Shown piece after piece: positions 9,607 to 17,179 of a stretch of 64,000 nucleotides of DNA. Origin of the DNA: an uncultured Lachnospiraceae bacterium (GTDB lineage Bacteria > Bacillota > Clostridia > Lachnospirales > Lachnospiraceae); NCBI GenBank assembly GCA_947576945.1, contig CANPTH010000002.1:1-64000 (forward strand), given 5' to 3'. The translations under genes and the position numbers were made by a program. Below the pieces are notes generated by a model. That model was not told where the DNA came from. It did not search any database and saw nothing but the letters and a program-made list of their open reading frames with translations. Numbering within the stretch: position 1 is the first letter of the stretch; every line of letters starts with the position of its first letter.

Positions 9607-9758
9607 GCATCATCACCCCATTTCCCGCGCTGCTCCTGTTTCTTTTCCTGCTCCCGCCTGCTCCACCACTTCACAAATTTAATCTTGCACGGGACAGCAA
9701 CTGCCAGCACCGCCACGATCACCAGCCACCAGTACCATTCCAGTCCTGAAAATGTCAT
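9603..9758 (-). CDS. 51-residue single-pass membrane protein, operon leader
   Basis: A short gene with an excellent AGGAGG site eight bases before its ATG and a four-base overlap with the ATPase gene, which argues strongly that it is real. It encodes an N-terminal WYWWLVIVAVLAVAVP membrane helix (about residues 8-23) followed by a basic, then mixed-charge tail (KWWSRREQEKKQEQ). The likely topology is a periplasmic-side N-terminus and cytoplasmic tail. I do not recognise the family. It may be an accessory or assembly subunit of the transporter encoded immediately after it. Confidence 0.7.
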   Translation of the reverse strand: MTFSGLEWYWWLVIVAVLAVAVPCKIKFVKWWSRREQEKKQEQRGKWGDDA

Positions 9759-9813
9759 AACGATTCCCTCCTTTGTCTGCGGGTTCTCTCTGCCCGCCTG
9801 TTGAGGTAAGTTT

Positions 9814-9863
9814 ATGATACGGGGGTGAAGTCGACGTGAGGCCGGTGTGAAATTGGTGTGAAA
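9814..9863 (-). promoter_or_regulatory. four 11-bp direct repeats abutting a -10 box
   Basis: On the minus strand TTTCACACCAA, TTTCACACCGG, CCTCACGTCGA and CTTCACCCCCG follow one another without gaps (9863 down to 9820), directly followed by TATCAT (9814-9819), a -10-like hexamer about 55 bases before the 51-residue gene. Head-to-tail 11-bp repeats replacing the -35 region are the usual target layout of OmpR/PhoB-type response regulators. The divergently encoded regulator at 10080 is the obvious candidate binder. Confidence 0.65.
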
Positions 9864-10079
9864 TTTCCCATACTGTATGTTGCAGAATAAACGAAAAGGA
9901 AAAAATCCAATGCCGCTGTCTCGTCTGAAAAAGTGGAAGAAATCATGCATATATGGTAAAATGAGAAGCACATATACAGGATTTTACTGAACCGGAAGCA
10001 AAATAGCAGCAACAAATACACGGTATCCATTTCCACACAGGCAAAAGGCCCGCGGGATGGATACAGACGGAGGTTTGCC

Positions 10080-10745
10080 ATGCAGAAGATCATGATCATT
10101 GAAGACGATCCGCTGATCCGGGAGGAACTTTCTCTCCTTCTGGAAAACGAAGGGTACGGGGTCGTCTCCGTCACCGATTTTACCGATATACCGGAACAGA
10201 TCCGGGACTGTGCCCCTGACCTGCTCCTTCTCGACCTGGGGCTGCCGGAGCAGGACGGACTCACGTTATGTGCCGGAATCCGAAAAAGTTCCGCCCTTCC
10301 CATCATCATCGTCACCAGCCGGGATTCCTCCGCGGACGAATTCCACGGCTTAAGCCTGGGCTGCGACGACTATATCACCAAGCCCTATGACGTGCCCATT
10401 CTTCTGGCCCGCATCAAAGCCGTGCTCCGCCGCAGCGCCGGCGTACCGGACGCCGACGTGCTTGCGGTAAACGGTCTGCAGGTCAGCCTGACCAGAGGCA
10501 CGGTCTCCTTAAACGGCCGCAGCGAAGAACTTACCCGCAACGAATTGAAGATTCTGGCCCATTTGATGACACATGCCGGAGAGATCGTCTCCCGCGCCGA
10601 CCTGATTGACGTGTTGTGGGAAAACCAGATCTATATTGACGACAACACCTTAAGTGTGAACATCACCAGGCTGCGCACCAAACTAAAGGATCTGGGAATG
10701 CCGGACTGCATCCGCACAAGGCGGGGAATGGGGTATCAGCTATGA
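10080..10745 (+). CDS. OmpR/PhoB-family response regulator
   Basis: A 221-residue DNA-binding regulator. The receiver domain occupies residues 1-115, with acidic pocket EDD at 8-10, phospho-acceptor Asp52 in LLLLDLGLP and a conserved lysine in ITKPYD. A winged-helix Trans_reg_C domain follows, containing the typical ELTRNELKIL and SVNITRLRTKL segments. An AGACGGAGG-type site precedes the start. The kinase gene overlaps its end by four bases. With the downstream BceAB-like transporter it forms an antimicrobial-peptide sensing and resistance module, and it probably also binds the 11-bp repeats at 9820-9863 of the divergent ABC operon. Confidence 0.92.
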   Translation: MQKIMIIEDDPLIREELSLLLENEGYGVVSVTDFTDIPEQIRDCAPDLLLLDLGLPEQDGLTLCAGIRKSSALPIIIVTSRDSSADEFHGLSLGCDDYITKPYDVPILLARIKAVLRRSAGVPDADVLAVNGLQVSLTRGTVSLNGRSEELTRNELKILAHLMTHAGEIVSRADLIDVLWENQIYIDDNTLSVNITRLRTKLKDLGMPDCIRTRRGMGYQL

Positions 10746-11779
10746 CCATACGCGAATTTCTATCCGACAGGCTGGGGAAGATCACCGGGCAGCTTTGTTG
10801 CACCGTCTCCGCTGCGCTCTTTCTGCTGGCGACCGGCACCTCTTCCGGCGTGATCGTCCTCCTGCTGCTCTTTTTGCTTCTTATTTCTATTACCACACAG
10901 GCCGCCGAATATCTGAAATGCCGCCGCCGGTTATCAGAATTAGATGTGCTGATGCAGGGGCTGGATCAGAAATATCTGTTCAGCGAGTGTGCACCGCCGC
11001 CCCGTACTGTCTATGAACAGAAACTTTTTGACCTGATGCGCTGTTCCGGCAGGGCCATGATCGGCGCCGTCTCGGATGCCCAGGCTTCCATGCAGGAGTA
11101 TCGGGAGTATATCGAAAGCTGGGTGCATGAGATCAAGACGCCGCTCACTGCCGCCAAACTTACCTGCCGGCATCTGGAGCCTGACAGCCGCCGTAAATTC
11201 TCTGCGGAACTGGCACAGATCGAGGCGCATGTGGAACGCGCCCTCTATTATGCGAGGGTCAAAAGCCCGGAGCAGGACTGTATCATCCGCCAGACCGACC
11301 TGGCCGACATCGTCTCACAGGCTGTGGGGAACCACCGGACGCTGCTCATCCAGAGTCAGATGAAGATCGAGACCGGTGATCTGGACTTTACGGTCTACAC
11401 CGACAGGAAATGGGCAGTATTCATGCTCGGACAGTTATTGCAGAATGCATCCCGCTATCGAAATAACGATTCCCCTTCCATCCTCCTGACCGCCACGCGT
11501 TGTGGCCGGCAGGTACGACTTACTGTCTCCGATAACGGCATCGGCATCCCGGCCCATGAGCTGCCCCGTGTATTTGACCGTGGATTTACCGGCAGCAACG
11601 GGCGGACGCGGGGCGGTTCCACCGGTATAGGCCTCTATCTGTGCCGCAAACTGGCGGCTTTGCTGGAAATCGACCTGCAGATCTCTTCCGAAGAACAGAA
11701 AGGCACTGCCGTGACCCTCACTTTTCCGGCCAGGCAGGCCGCAGAAACCTTACAGGATTGTAAGACAAATCCATACTGA
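10742..11779 (+). CDS. BceS-like intramembrane-sensing histidine kinase
   Basis: A 345-residue kinase. Two closely spaced N-terminal membrane helices (about residues 17-33 and 36-52) have almost no external loop, the mark of BceS-type kinases that sense through a partner transporter. The H-box is ESWVHEIKTPLTAAKL with His129. The ATP-binding domain contains the N-box QLLQNASRYR, the G1 box VSDNGIGIP and the G2 GGSTGIGLYL. The regulator gene overlaps its start by four bases. The signal is probably flux through the BceAB-like transporter encoded 170 bases downstream. Confidence 0.9.
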   Translation: MTIREFLSDRLGKITGQLCCTVSAALFLLATGTSSGVIVLLLLFLLLISITTQAAEYLKCRRRLSELDVLMQGLDQKYLFSECAPPPRTVYEQKLFDLMRCSGRAMIGAVSDAQASMQEYREYIESWVHEIKTPLTAAKLTCRHLEPDSRRKFSAELAQIEAHVERALYYARVKSPEQDCIIRQTDLADIVSQAVGNHRTLLIQSQMKIETGDLDFTVYTDRKWAVFMLGQLLQNASRYRNNDSPSILLTATRCGRQVRLTVSDNGIGIPAHELPRVFDRGFTGSNGRTRGGSTGIGLYLCRKLAALLEIDLQISSEEQKGTAVTLTFPARQAAETLQDCKTNPY

Positions 11780-11819
11780 TTCGATACCTTTCTTCTTCCT
11801 GTTTCTCTATACTGGATAT

Positions 11820-11868
11820 ACCCTCATTGAACAAAAGAATACACGTACCTTTGTTCAATGAGAGTAAC
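11820..11868. repeat. inverted-repeat element, copy 1
   Basis: An imperfect hairpin with arms CTCATTGAACAAAAG and CTTTGTTCAATGAG around a short AATACACGTAC loop, between the kinase and the BceA-like gene. The same arm and loop design recurs at 50149-50204, so this is a dispersed family rather than a chance hairpin. It has no T-run and is not an ordinary terminator. Confidence 0.7.
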
Positions 11869-11952
11869 GACGGACGATATCGGATCCCTTCAACAACCGG
11901 GGCCGACGAAAAGAAGAAGTCAAAAGACTACAGACAGAACAGGAGGTAGCAC

Positions 11953-12711
11953 ATGCTGCAGGTAGAAAATATCGAAAAATATTACGGAAACGGCACAGGC
12001 GTCACCAAGGCGCTATGCAGAATCAGTTTCCGCGTGGAGGACGGTGAGTTTATCGCCATTATGGGAGCGTCCGGCAGCGGTAAGACGACGCTGCTCAACT
12101 GCATCTCCACCATCGACACAATAAGCGCCGGACGGATCTGTCTGGACGGCATCGACGTCTCTGCCCTTTCTTCCGCCGAGCTGGCCCGTTTCAGACGCGA
12201 GAAGCTGGGGTTCGTATTTCAGGACTTCAACCTCCTGGATACGCTGACCATTGAAGAAAATATCGGCCTGGCCCTCTCTTTGACACACACGGAGCCGGCG
12301 GCCGTACAGAGGCAGGTGCAGGATGTGGCGCAGAAGCTGGGCATCGACGATATTCTGCCCAAATTCCCCTATCAGGTATCCGGCGGCCAGAAGCAGCGCG
12401 CCGCCTGTGCCCGCGCCATGGTGGCGGGACAGTCCCTGCTTCTGGCCGACGAACCCACCGGCGCGCTGGATTCCAGGGCGTCCAAAAATCTTCTGGAGAT
12501 CATGACGCAGATGAACCGGGCCATGCACGCTACCATCCTCATGGTCACCCACGACGCCTACAGCGCCAGCTATGCCTCCCGCATCCTGTTCCTCAAGGAC
12601 GGCCGGCTTTTCAACGAACTGATCCGCGGCGGCAGGGACCGCTCCGTGTTCTATCATGAGATTCTGGATGTGCTTGCCCTGACAGGAGGTGATATCAGTG
12701 ACGTTATCTAA
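11953..12711 (+). CDS. BceA-type ABC transporter ATP-binding protein
   Basis: A 252-residue ATPase of the MacB/LolD/BceA group. Walker A GASGSGKT lies near residues 38-45, the Q-loop in FVFQDFNLLDTLT, the signature YQVSGGQKQR near 140 and Walker B LLLADEPTGALDS near 162-174. The start follows an AGGAGG site. It overlaps the permease gene by 14 bases. In BceAB systems this complex removes peptide antibiotics such as bacitracin or lantibiotics from their membrane targets and signals to the kinase. Confidence 0.92.
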   Translation: MLQVENIEKYYGNGTGVTKALCRISFRVEDGEFIAIMGASGSGKTTLLNCISTIDTISAGRICLDGIDVSALSSAELARFRREKLGFVFQDFNLLDTLTIEENIGLALSLTHTEPAAVQRQVQDVAQKLGIDDILPKFPYQVSGGQKQRAACARAMVAGQSLLLADEPTGALDSRASKNLLEIMTQMNRAMHATILMVTHDAYSASYASRILFLKDGRLFNELIRGGRDRSVFYHEILDVLALTGGDISDVI

Positions 12712-14629
12712 ACTCTCCCTGCGCAACGCAAAACGCCAGACCGGCGATTATCTGGTCTACTTCGTCACGGTCACGATAACTGCCGCCCTGCTCTATGCCT
12801 GCAACGGCCTGATCTTCTCACCGGAGATCCTGAAATTGTCCACGCTGATGAAATCACTGCCCGTAACGATCGTTCTCGCCAGCATCGTGGTCGTCTGCAT
12901 CATGGGCTGGCTGGTCCAGTACACCACGGGTTTCATGTTCACGAAGCGCAGCCGGGAATTCGGGACCTATATCCTGATCGGGCTGGAAAACAGACAGGTG
13001 GCGCGGCTTTTCTTCCTGGAAAATCTGATCGTGGGCGCCTTTGCGCTGCTGTTCGGCATCCTGCTTGGCAACCTGGTCTTTCAGGCGCTGCGGGCCATCC
13101 TGCTGGCATTGTTTGGCATCCCCTACACCTTTGCCTTTACCTTTTCTTTCAGAGCCGTAGCGCTGACGCTTTTTTACTTCGTACTGATCTATCTGTCTGC
13201 GCAGCTTAGAAGCCGCAGGCGGATCCGTTCCATGAAAATATACGACCTGATCTATTTCGACCGGCTCAATGAAAATGCCGCCCTTGCGAAGAGCGGCCGG
13301 CGGAAGAAGATCTTCTCCGCCTCCATCGTGTTCGGAGTGGCCGGAACGCTCCTGCTCCTGACAAGGAGCCTGCCCACCGGCATTCTGGGAGCCGCCTGCA
13401 TCATCGTGTTCCTGTACGGCTTCTTCTTAAGCTTCTCCTCCGGCGTCCCGGCCTGGTTTGACCGGCGTCCCGGCCGTAAGTATCAGGGACAGACGCTGCT
13501 CATCTTCCGCACGCTGTCCGCCAAATTAAATACCATGGGAATCGTGATGGCCACAATCGCGCTGCTGTTCACCGCCGTGCTGATCTCACAGGGCACCGGC
13601 CTGATCTTTGGCGCCATCTTCGAGAGCCGGCAGACTGCCGAAACCTGTTTCGATATTTTCATCGGCACGGAGACCCCGGCGCAGGACGGCAGTGACCTGA
13701 TCGCATATATAGAATCTTCCATCCCCGTCACAGCCGCGCATTCGTACAGCATCTATCAGGGAACGGATGCCCGTATCACGGATTATCTGAATGAAAATAC
13801 GGACTATTATCCCTGTTATCCTTATGATACATGGATGAAGTTCAGCGACTACGCCGCCCTGCGCTCCATGCTGGGATACCCTGACGCTGCCCTGGAACCT
13901 GGTGAATATTTGATCCACTGCGTACCCTGGCAAAAGGACGCCGTGACGGCCTGCGCGAAGCCGATCGCCATTGGAGGAGCGACGCTGCAGCCAGGCAGTG
14001 TCCATACGGAGACTCTCAATCAACGGCTCTGGAATGTCAATGGGACAGACTTTATCCTCATCCTGCCGGATGAAGCCGCCCTCTCCCGTCCTGTCAGCCA
14101 CAATCTGTACGCTGCCATGACGAAAGAGCCTGTCAGCGAAGAACAATATGCCACACTGTGCCGGATCCGGGATGACCGTGAGCTCTATAGTCATATTACG
14201 CTCTACACCGCGCCGCAGGTGCAGGCAGAGTATGCAAGTTCGACGGCAATGCTGGTCCTTCCGCTTTATTATCTGGCCCTGGTCCTCATCATGACTGCGG
14301 CTACGATCCTGACCATCCAGCAGCTTTCCGAGACGGACCGGTACAGGCGGCAGTTCCTGCTGCTTAAGAAGCTGGGCATGGACCGACAGGAAATGCACAG
14401 GGCGCTGCGCCTGCAGTTTATGATCTACTACACAATGCCTGCCATTCCGCCTCTGTTTGTCAGCATCCCTTTTCTCCTGAACCTGTGCAATGCCACGGAT
14501 CCGGGCGTCACGGAGGGCTTTTACCGGCCGTTCAACATCATCTGCCTGACGCTGGCGTTGTTTTTCATGATCTATGCCGTCTATATCGTAATGGCCTACC
14601 GCAGCCTGAAGCGAAATGTGCTGCCATAG
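12698..14629 (+). CDS. BceB-type FtsX-like permease
   Basis: A 643-residue membrane protein, the usual length of BceB. I use the GTG at 12698 (MTLSKLSLRNAKRQ), eight bases after GGAGG, rather than the GTG inside the ribosome site at 12689. The N-terminal membrane segment is followed by an FtsX-like four-helix block (about residues 50-215). A pair of helices near 225-260 and another near 285-300 lead into a roughly 200-residue external domain (about 310-510), and three final helices complete the ten expected. The external domain is the peptide-sensing part in this family. The substrate is not predictable. Confidence 0.9.
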   Translation: MTLSKLSLRNAKRQTGDYLVYFVTVTITAALLYACNGLIFSPEILKLSTLMKSLPVTIVLASIVVVCIMGWLVQYTTGFMFTKRSREFGTYILIGLENRQVARLFFLENLIVGAFALLFGILLGNLVFQALRAILLALFGIPYTFAFTFSFRAVALTLFYFVLIYLSAQLRSRRRIRSMKIYDLIYFDRLNENAALAKSGRRKKIFSASIVFGVAGTLLLLTRSLPTGILGAACIIVFLYGFFLSFSSGVPAWFDRRPGRKYQGQTLLIFRTLSAKLNTMGIVMATIALLFTAVLISQGTGLIFGAIFESRQTAETCFDIFIGTETPAQDGSDLIAYIESSIPVTAAHSYSIYQGTDARITDYLNENTDYYPCYPYDTWMKFSDYAALRSMLGYPDAALEPGEYLIHCVPWQKDAVTACAKPIAIGGATLQPGSVHTETLNQRLWNVNGTDFILILPDEAALSRPVSHNLYAAMTKEPVSEEQYATLCRIRDDRELYSHITLYTAPQVQAEYASSTAMLVLPLYYLALVLIMTAATILTIQQLSETDRYRRQFLLLKKLGMDRQEMHRALRLQFMIYYTMPAIPPLFVSIPFLLNLCNATDPGVTEGFYRPFNIICLTLALFFMIYAVYIVMAYRSLKRNVLP

Positions 14630-14634
14630 GGATT

Positions 14635-14655
14635 GCCGCCCCTTTAGCGGGCGGC
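14635..14655. terminator. GC-rich hairpin between convergent genes
   Basis: GCCGCCC and GGGCGGC pair around a seven-base loop between the BceB-like stop (14629) and the end of the DUF3237-like gene (14656). It may end transcription from both sides, although T-runs are short. Confidence 0.6.
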
Positions 14656-15081
14656 TTATTCCAATACATCGTAGATCCGTATCTCGATCCCATCCTCCAC
14701 GGACTGGACTTCCGAACGGAATCTCGCCTGACACAGAAAAGCGCCCAGCACAGGACTGTCCGTTATAAATCTCGGGCAGGCATGAAAGAAAGCATTCTCC
14801 CTGTCTGCCTTCGAGAAGTAACCGTTGTTTTCTACAAAGAGATGACAGGCATTGCCTTCCCGGTCTTTTCCCTGAAACATATATTTTGCGCACATGTTCC
14901 TGCTGCCGGCAGGATTTTCCACCTGTACATCCACCGCGCCCGGCAGGATTTCGCCGGTGAAAAGTTCTGATTCCACTCTGCCCGTAAAAGGGATCATGGT
15001 CACTGCCCCATAAGGCCCTTCCATATTTGAAATCTGTGAATCCTCCACAAATATCTGAAATGTCATGATCGGTTCGTTCAT
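14656..15081 (-). CDS. DUF3237-like protein
   Basis: A 141-residue soluble protein. The segments TGRVESELFTGEILPGAVD and CAKYMFQGKDREGNACHLFVENNG resemble the DUF3237 beta-barrel family, whose biochemical role is unknown to me. I choose the ATG at 15081 because an AAAGGGG site lies about ten bases upstream; an in-frame ATG 24 bases earlier is possible. It converges with the BceB-like gene and seems to be a single-gene unit. Confidence 0.65.
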   Translation of the reverse strand: MNEPIMTFQIFVEDSQISNMEGPYGAVTMIPFTGRVESELFTGEILPGAVDVQVENPAGSRNMCAKYMFQGKDREGNACHLFVENNGYFSKADRENAFFHACPRFITDSPVLGAFLCQARFRSEVQSVEDGIEIRIYDVLE

Positions 15082-15137
15082 CTGTTTTGTTCCCCTTTCT
15101 CCCACATAGGGCGATGCATGCTTTACAGCTTCTGTTT

Positions 15138-16670
15138 TCAGTCTGATTCTATCTTGTATTCATATGGATAATAATTTTGTAATTCGTCTATATCTATTTC
15201 TTTCCCCGCATACGTCCTGAACCAGTTTTCATAATTTGGGTTATTCCAGACTGTGCCATCTTCAAAAACAACTTGCTCTAAACAAAGCAGCGAATATGCA
15301 GCCTGCTTCGCTTCGCCATTCCCAGCTTTCGGAAAGTCCTCCATGATTTCACCATCATATAATGACCAGCCGCCACGGTATTCCTCGGTTTGATCAGGTA
15401 AAATGTTCTCCTTTGTCCGAACAATATTTTCAAAGCTGCTTTCCGTACTGCTGTCAAGGAAATTCCAATATAGCTTTAGCGGTGAACCATTTTTGCTATA
15501 AGCCAGCATACAATATTGAGTTTCTACAATTGTACTGCCGGTATTGTTTGTAAGTATATCGTGAATATACGGTGCGCCATCTTCGTAATGGAGAATATCT
15601 GCGCTTTCATGGATAATGGTCACAGCGCCTTTTTTATCTGCGGCAATATCACTTGTGTTTGTTTTCGAGTCACTGACAGCAAGCGTATCATTCGTTTTAC
15701 TATCAGTTGAAGCTGTTGCAGACGTGACAAACAAAATGACAGTAACCAGCACGATAAGGCAGGCGGATAAAAAAGTAATGGCCGTTGTTCGTTTTGTGTT
15801 CATAATTGCAGTAATCCTTTCCTCGACAGCATTTTTGCTGAAATGATTGCAAAGCGGCGGCAACCCGCTTTTCTTTGCTTCCATACTGATAAGCATCAGC
15901 GAATAGGCAGATTTTGATTTATCGCCAAATTGCCGTATAACACTTTCATCACATGCCAGCTCAATATCACGATTGAAAAGAATGTACATTCCCCAAACAA
16001 AAGGATTGAACCAATGAATACAAAGGGCATATGTAGCCATCAGCTTTGCAAGCGTATCAAAACGATAAATATGCACATATTCATGCGCAAAAATATATCG
16101 TAACTGATTTATATTTTTCCAATCCGTTTGCTTCGGCATTAAAATAACAGGATGTAAAATGCCATACGTTAGCGGTGTGGAAATTCTATCCGACTGTTTA
16201 ATTGAAATTCGCCGTTTTAGAGGACGCTCTTTTATCCATTGTTCTACATAGGCATTATTGACTGGTAAAGCTGTCCGAAACTCAATCCGGCAGCGTAAAT
16301 AAGATACCGTGAAAAATACAGCAAGAAGTATCATTCCAATACACCAGACAACAAACCAAACAGAAACAAACGGGATATTTGTCACTGGCTGTTCTATGCC
16401 TTGTATCACTACAAAATATTCCCGTGATATGGCAGAAGCAACATTGTTTGTTTCTGCTTCAAAAAATGCGGGTGTAGATATACTGTGGTTAAGAAGCGTA
16501 TATATACTAAACGCAGACGGAATAGTAAACGGAATAGTCAGCCTCAATAACACCATTTCCCACAAAACAAGAAATGTTTTTTTAGGCAGACTATTTATTG
16601 CTGTTGCCCGAATCACCATAACCGCAAGAATAAAAACAGCCCCGGAAAAGCTCACTTCCAGTAAAGTCAT
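15138..16670 (-). CDS. BlaR1/MecR1-type M56 antirepressor protease
   Basis: A 510-residue membrane metalloprotease sensor. Membrane helices lie near residues 7-20, 30-48, 100-120 and 300-320. Between the last two is the zinc protease core with HEYVH(IYRFD), the HExxH motif, preceded by STPLTYGILHPVILMP, typical of M56. The C-terminal 190 residues would be outside the cell; they are not a penicillin-binding domain, so the ligand is probably not a beta-lactam. Start 16670 has an AGGTGAT site and lies ten bases after the BlaI-like gene. The region is clearly more AT-rich than its neighbours, which suggests horizontal origin. Confidence 0.85.
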   Translation of the reverse strand: MTLLEVSFSGAVFILAVMVIRATAINSLPKKTFLVLWEMVLLRLTIPFTIPSAFSIYTLLNHSISTPAFFEAETNNVASAISREYFVVIQGIEQPVTNIPFVSVWFVVWCIGMILLAVFFTVSYLRCRIEFRTALPVNNAYVEQWIKERPLKRRISIKQSDRISTPLTYGILHPVILMPKQTDWKNINQLRYIFAHEYVHIYRFDTLAKLMATYALCIHWFNPFVWGMYILFNRDIELACDESVIRQFGDKSKSAYSLMLISMEAKKSGLPPLCNHFSKNAVEERITAIMNTKRTTAITFLSACLIVLVTVILFVTSATASTDSKTNDTLAVSDSKTNTSDIAADKKGAVTIIHESADILHYEDGAPYIHDILTNNTGSTIVETQYCMLAYSKNGSPLKLYWNFLDSSTESSFENIVRTKENILPDQTEEYRGGWSLYDGEIMEDFPKAGNGEAKQAAYSLLCLEQVVFEDGTVWNNPNYENWFRTYAGKEIDIDELQNYYPYEYKIESD

Positions 16671-16680
16671 GCTTATCACC

Positions 16681-17049
16681 TCATTCCAGATCTGCAACAA
16701 TTTGTTTCAGCTTTTCAATTTCTTCAGCAGAAAGTTTTTTCCTGCTCAACAGTGTAGCAAACAACCTGTCCACAGAACCATCAAAAATTCTGTTAATCAG
16801 TTCATTCGTTTCGGCTTCCTGTACTTCTTCTTTGGGAATAAGCGCGCGACACATAAAATTTGGTTCAGAACGTTCAATCGCCCCCTTTTTTATACAACGC
16901 TTAATAAGCGTGTAGGTAGTGTTTTTATTCCAACCCAACTCTTTTGTAAGAACATCTGCAACATGCTTTGCCGGTACATCACCCTCTTTCCAAAGAACAT
17001 CCATAACCTTTAATTCGGAATCAAAAAGTTTTACAGTTTCTTTATCCAC
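16681..17049 (-). CDS. BlaI/MecI-family repressor
   Basis: A 122-residue winged-helix repressor with the penicillinase-repressor pattern: LFDSELKVMDVLWKEGDVPA, a helix-turn-helix including GWNKNTTYTLIKRC, and a dimerisation tail cleaved by BlaR1-type proteases. I start at the GTG at 17049, seven to eight bases after AAAGGAGC, which gives the normal family length; the frame is open upstream through the operator region. It precedes the M56 protease gene by ten bases and the pair is probably self-regulated through the two dyads at 17072-17113. Confidence 0.88.
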   Translation of the reverse strand: MDKETVKLFDSELKVMDVLWKEGDVPAKHVADVLTKELGWNKNTTYTLIKRCIKKGAIERSEPNFMCRALIPKEEVQEAETNELINRIFDGSVDRLFATLLSRKKLSAEEIEKLKQIVADLE

Positions 17050-17071
17050 GTAATATACGCTCCTTTCAAAT

Positions 17072-17125
17072 AAGACTGCAGTAGTCTTTACCATATAGAC
17101 TACTACAGTCTTATCCAACTGTCAA
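17072..17125 (-). promoter_or_regulatory. promoter and twin operator of the first BlaI-BlaR1 pair
   Basis: Two similar dyads, AAGACTGCAGTAGTCTT (17072-17088) and AGACTACTACAGTCTTA (17097-17113), share AGACT/AGTCT half-sites. On the minus strand TTGACA (17120-17125) is followed after 17 bases by TAGTCT (17097-17102), a weak -10 that lies inside the upstream dyad. Repressor bound there would block the polymerase. Confidence 0.7.
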
Positions 17126-17179
17126 CTATCTTCTTTTCCGGGAAAAAACGTCAGGACCGGGTGTGAAGCTAAAATACTA

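Noticed and set aside
13586-14893. 435-codon open frame on the minus strand opposite the BceB-type gene
   Set aside because: Antisense shadow of a GC-rich gene; very rich in Arg, Gln and His with no domain.
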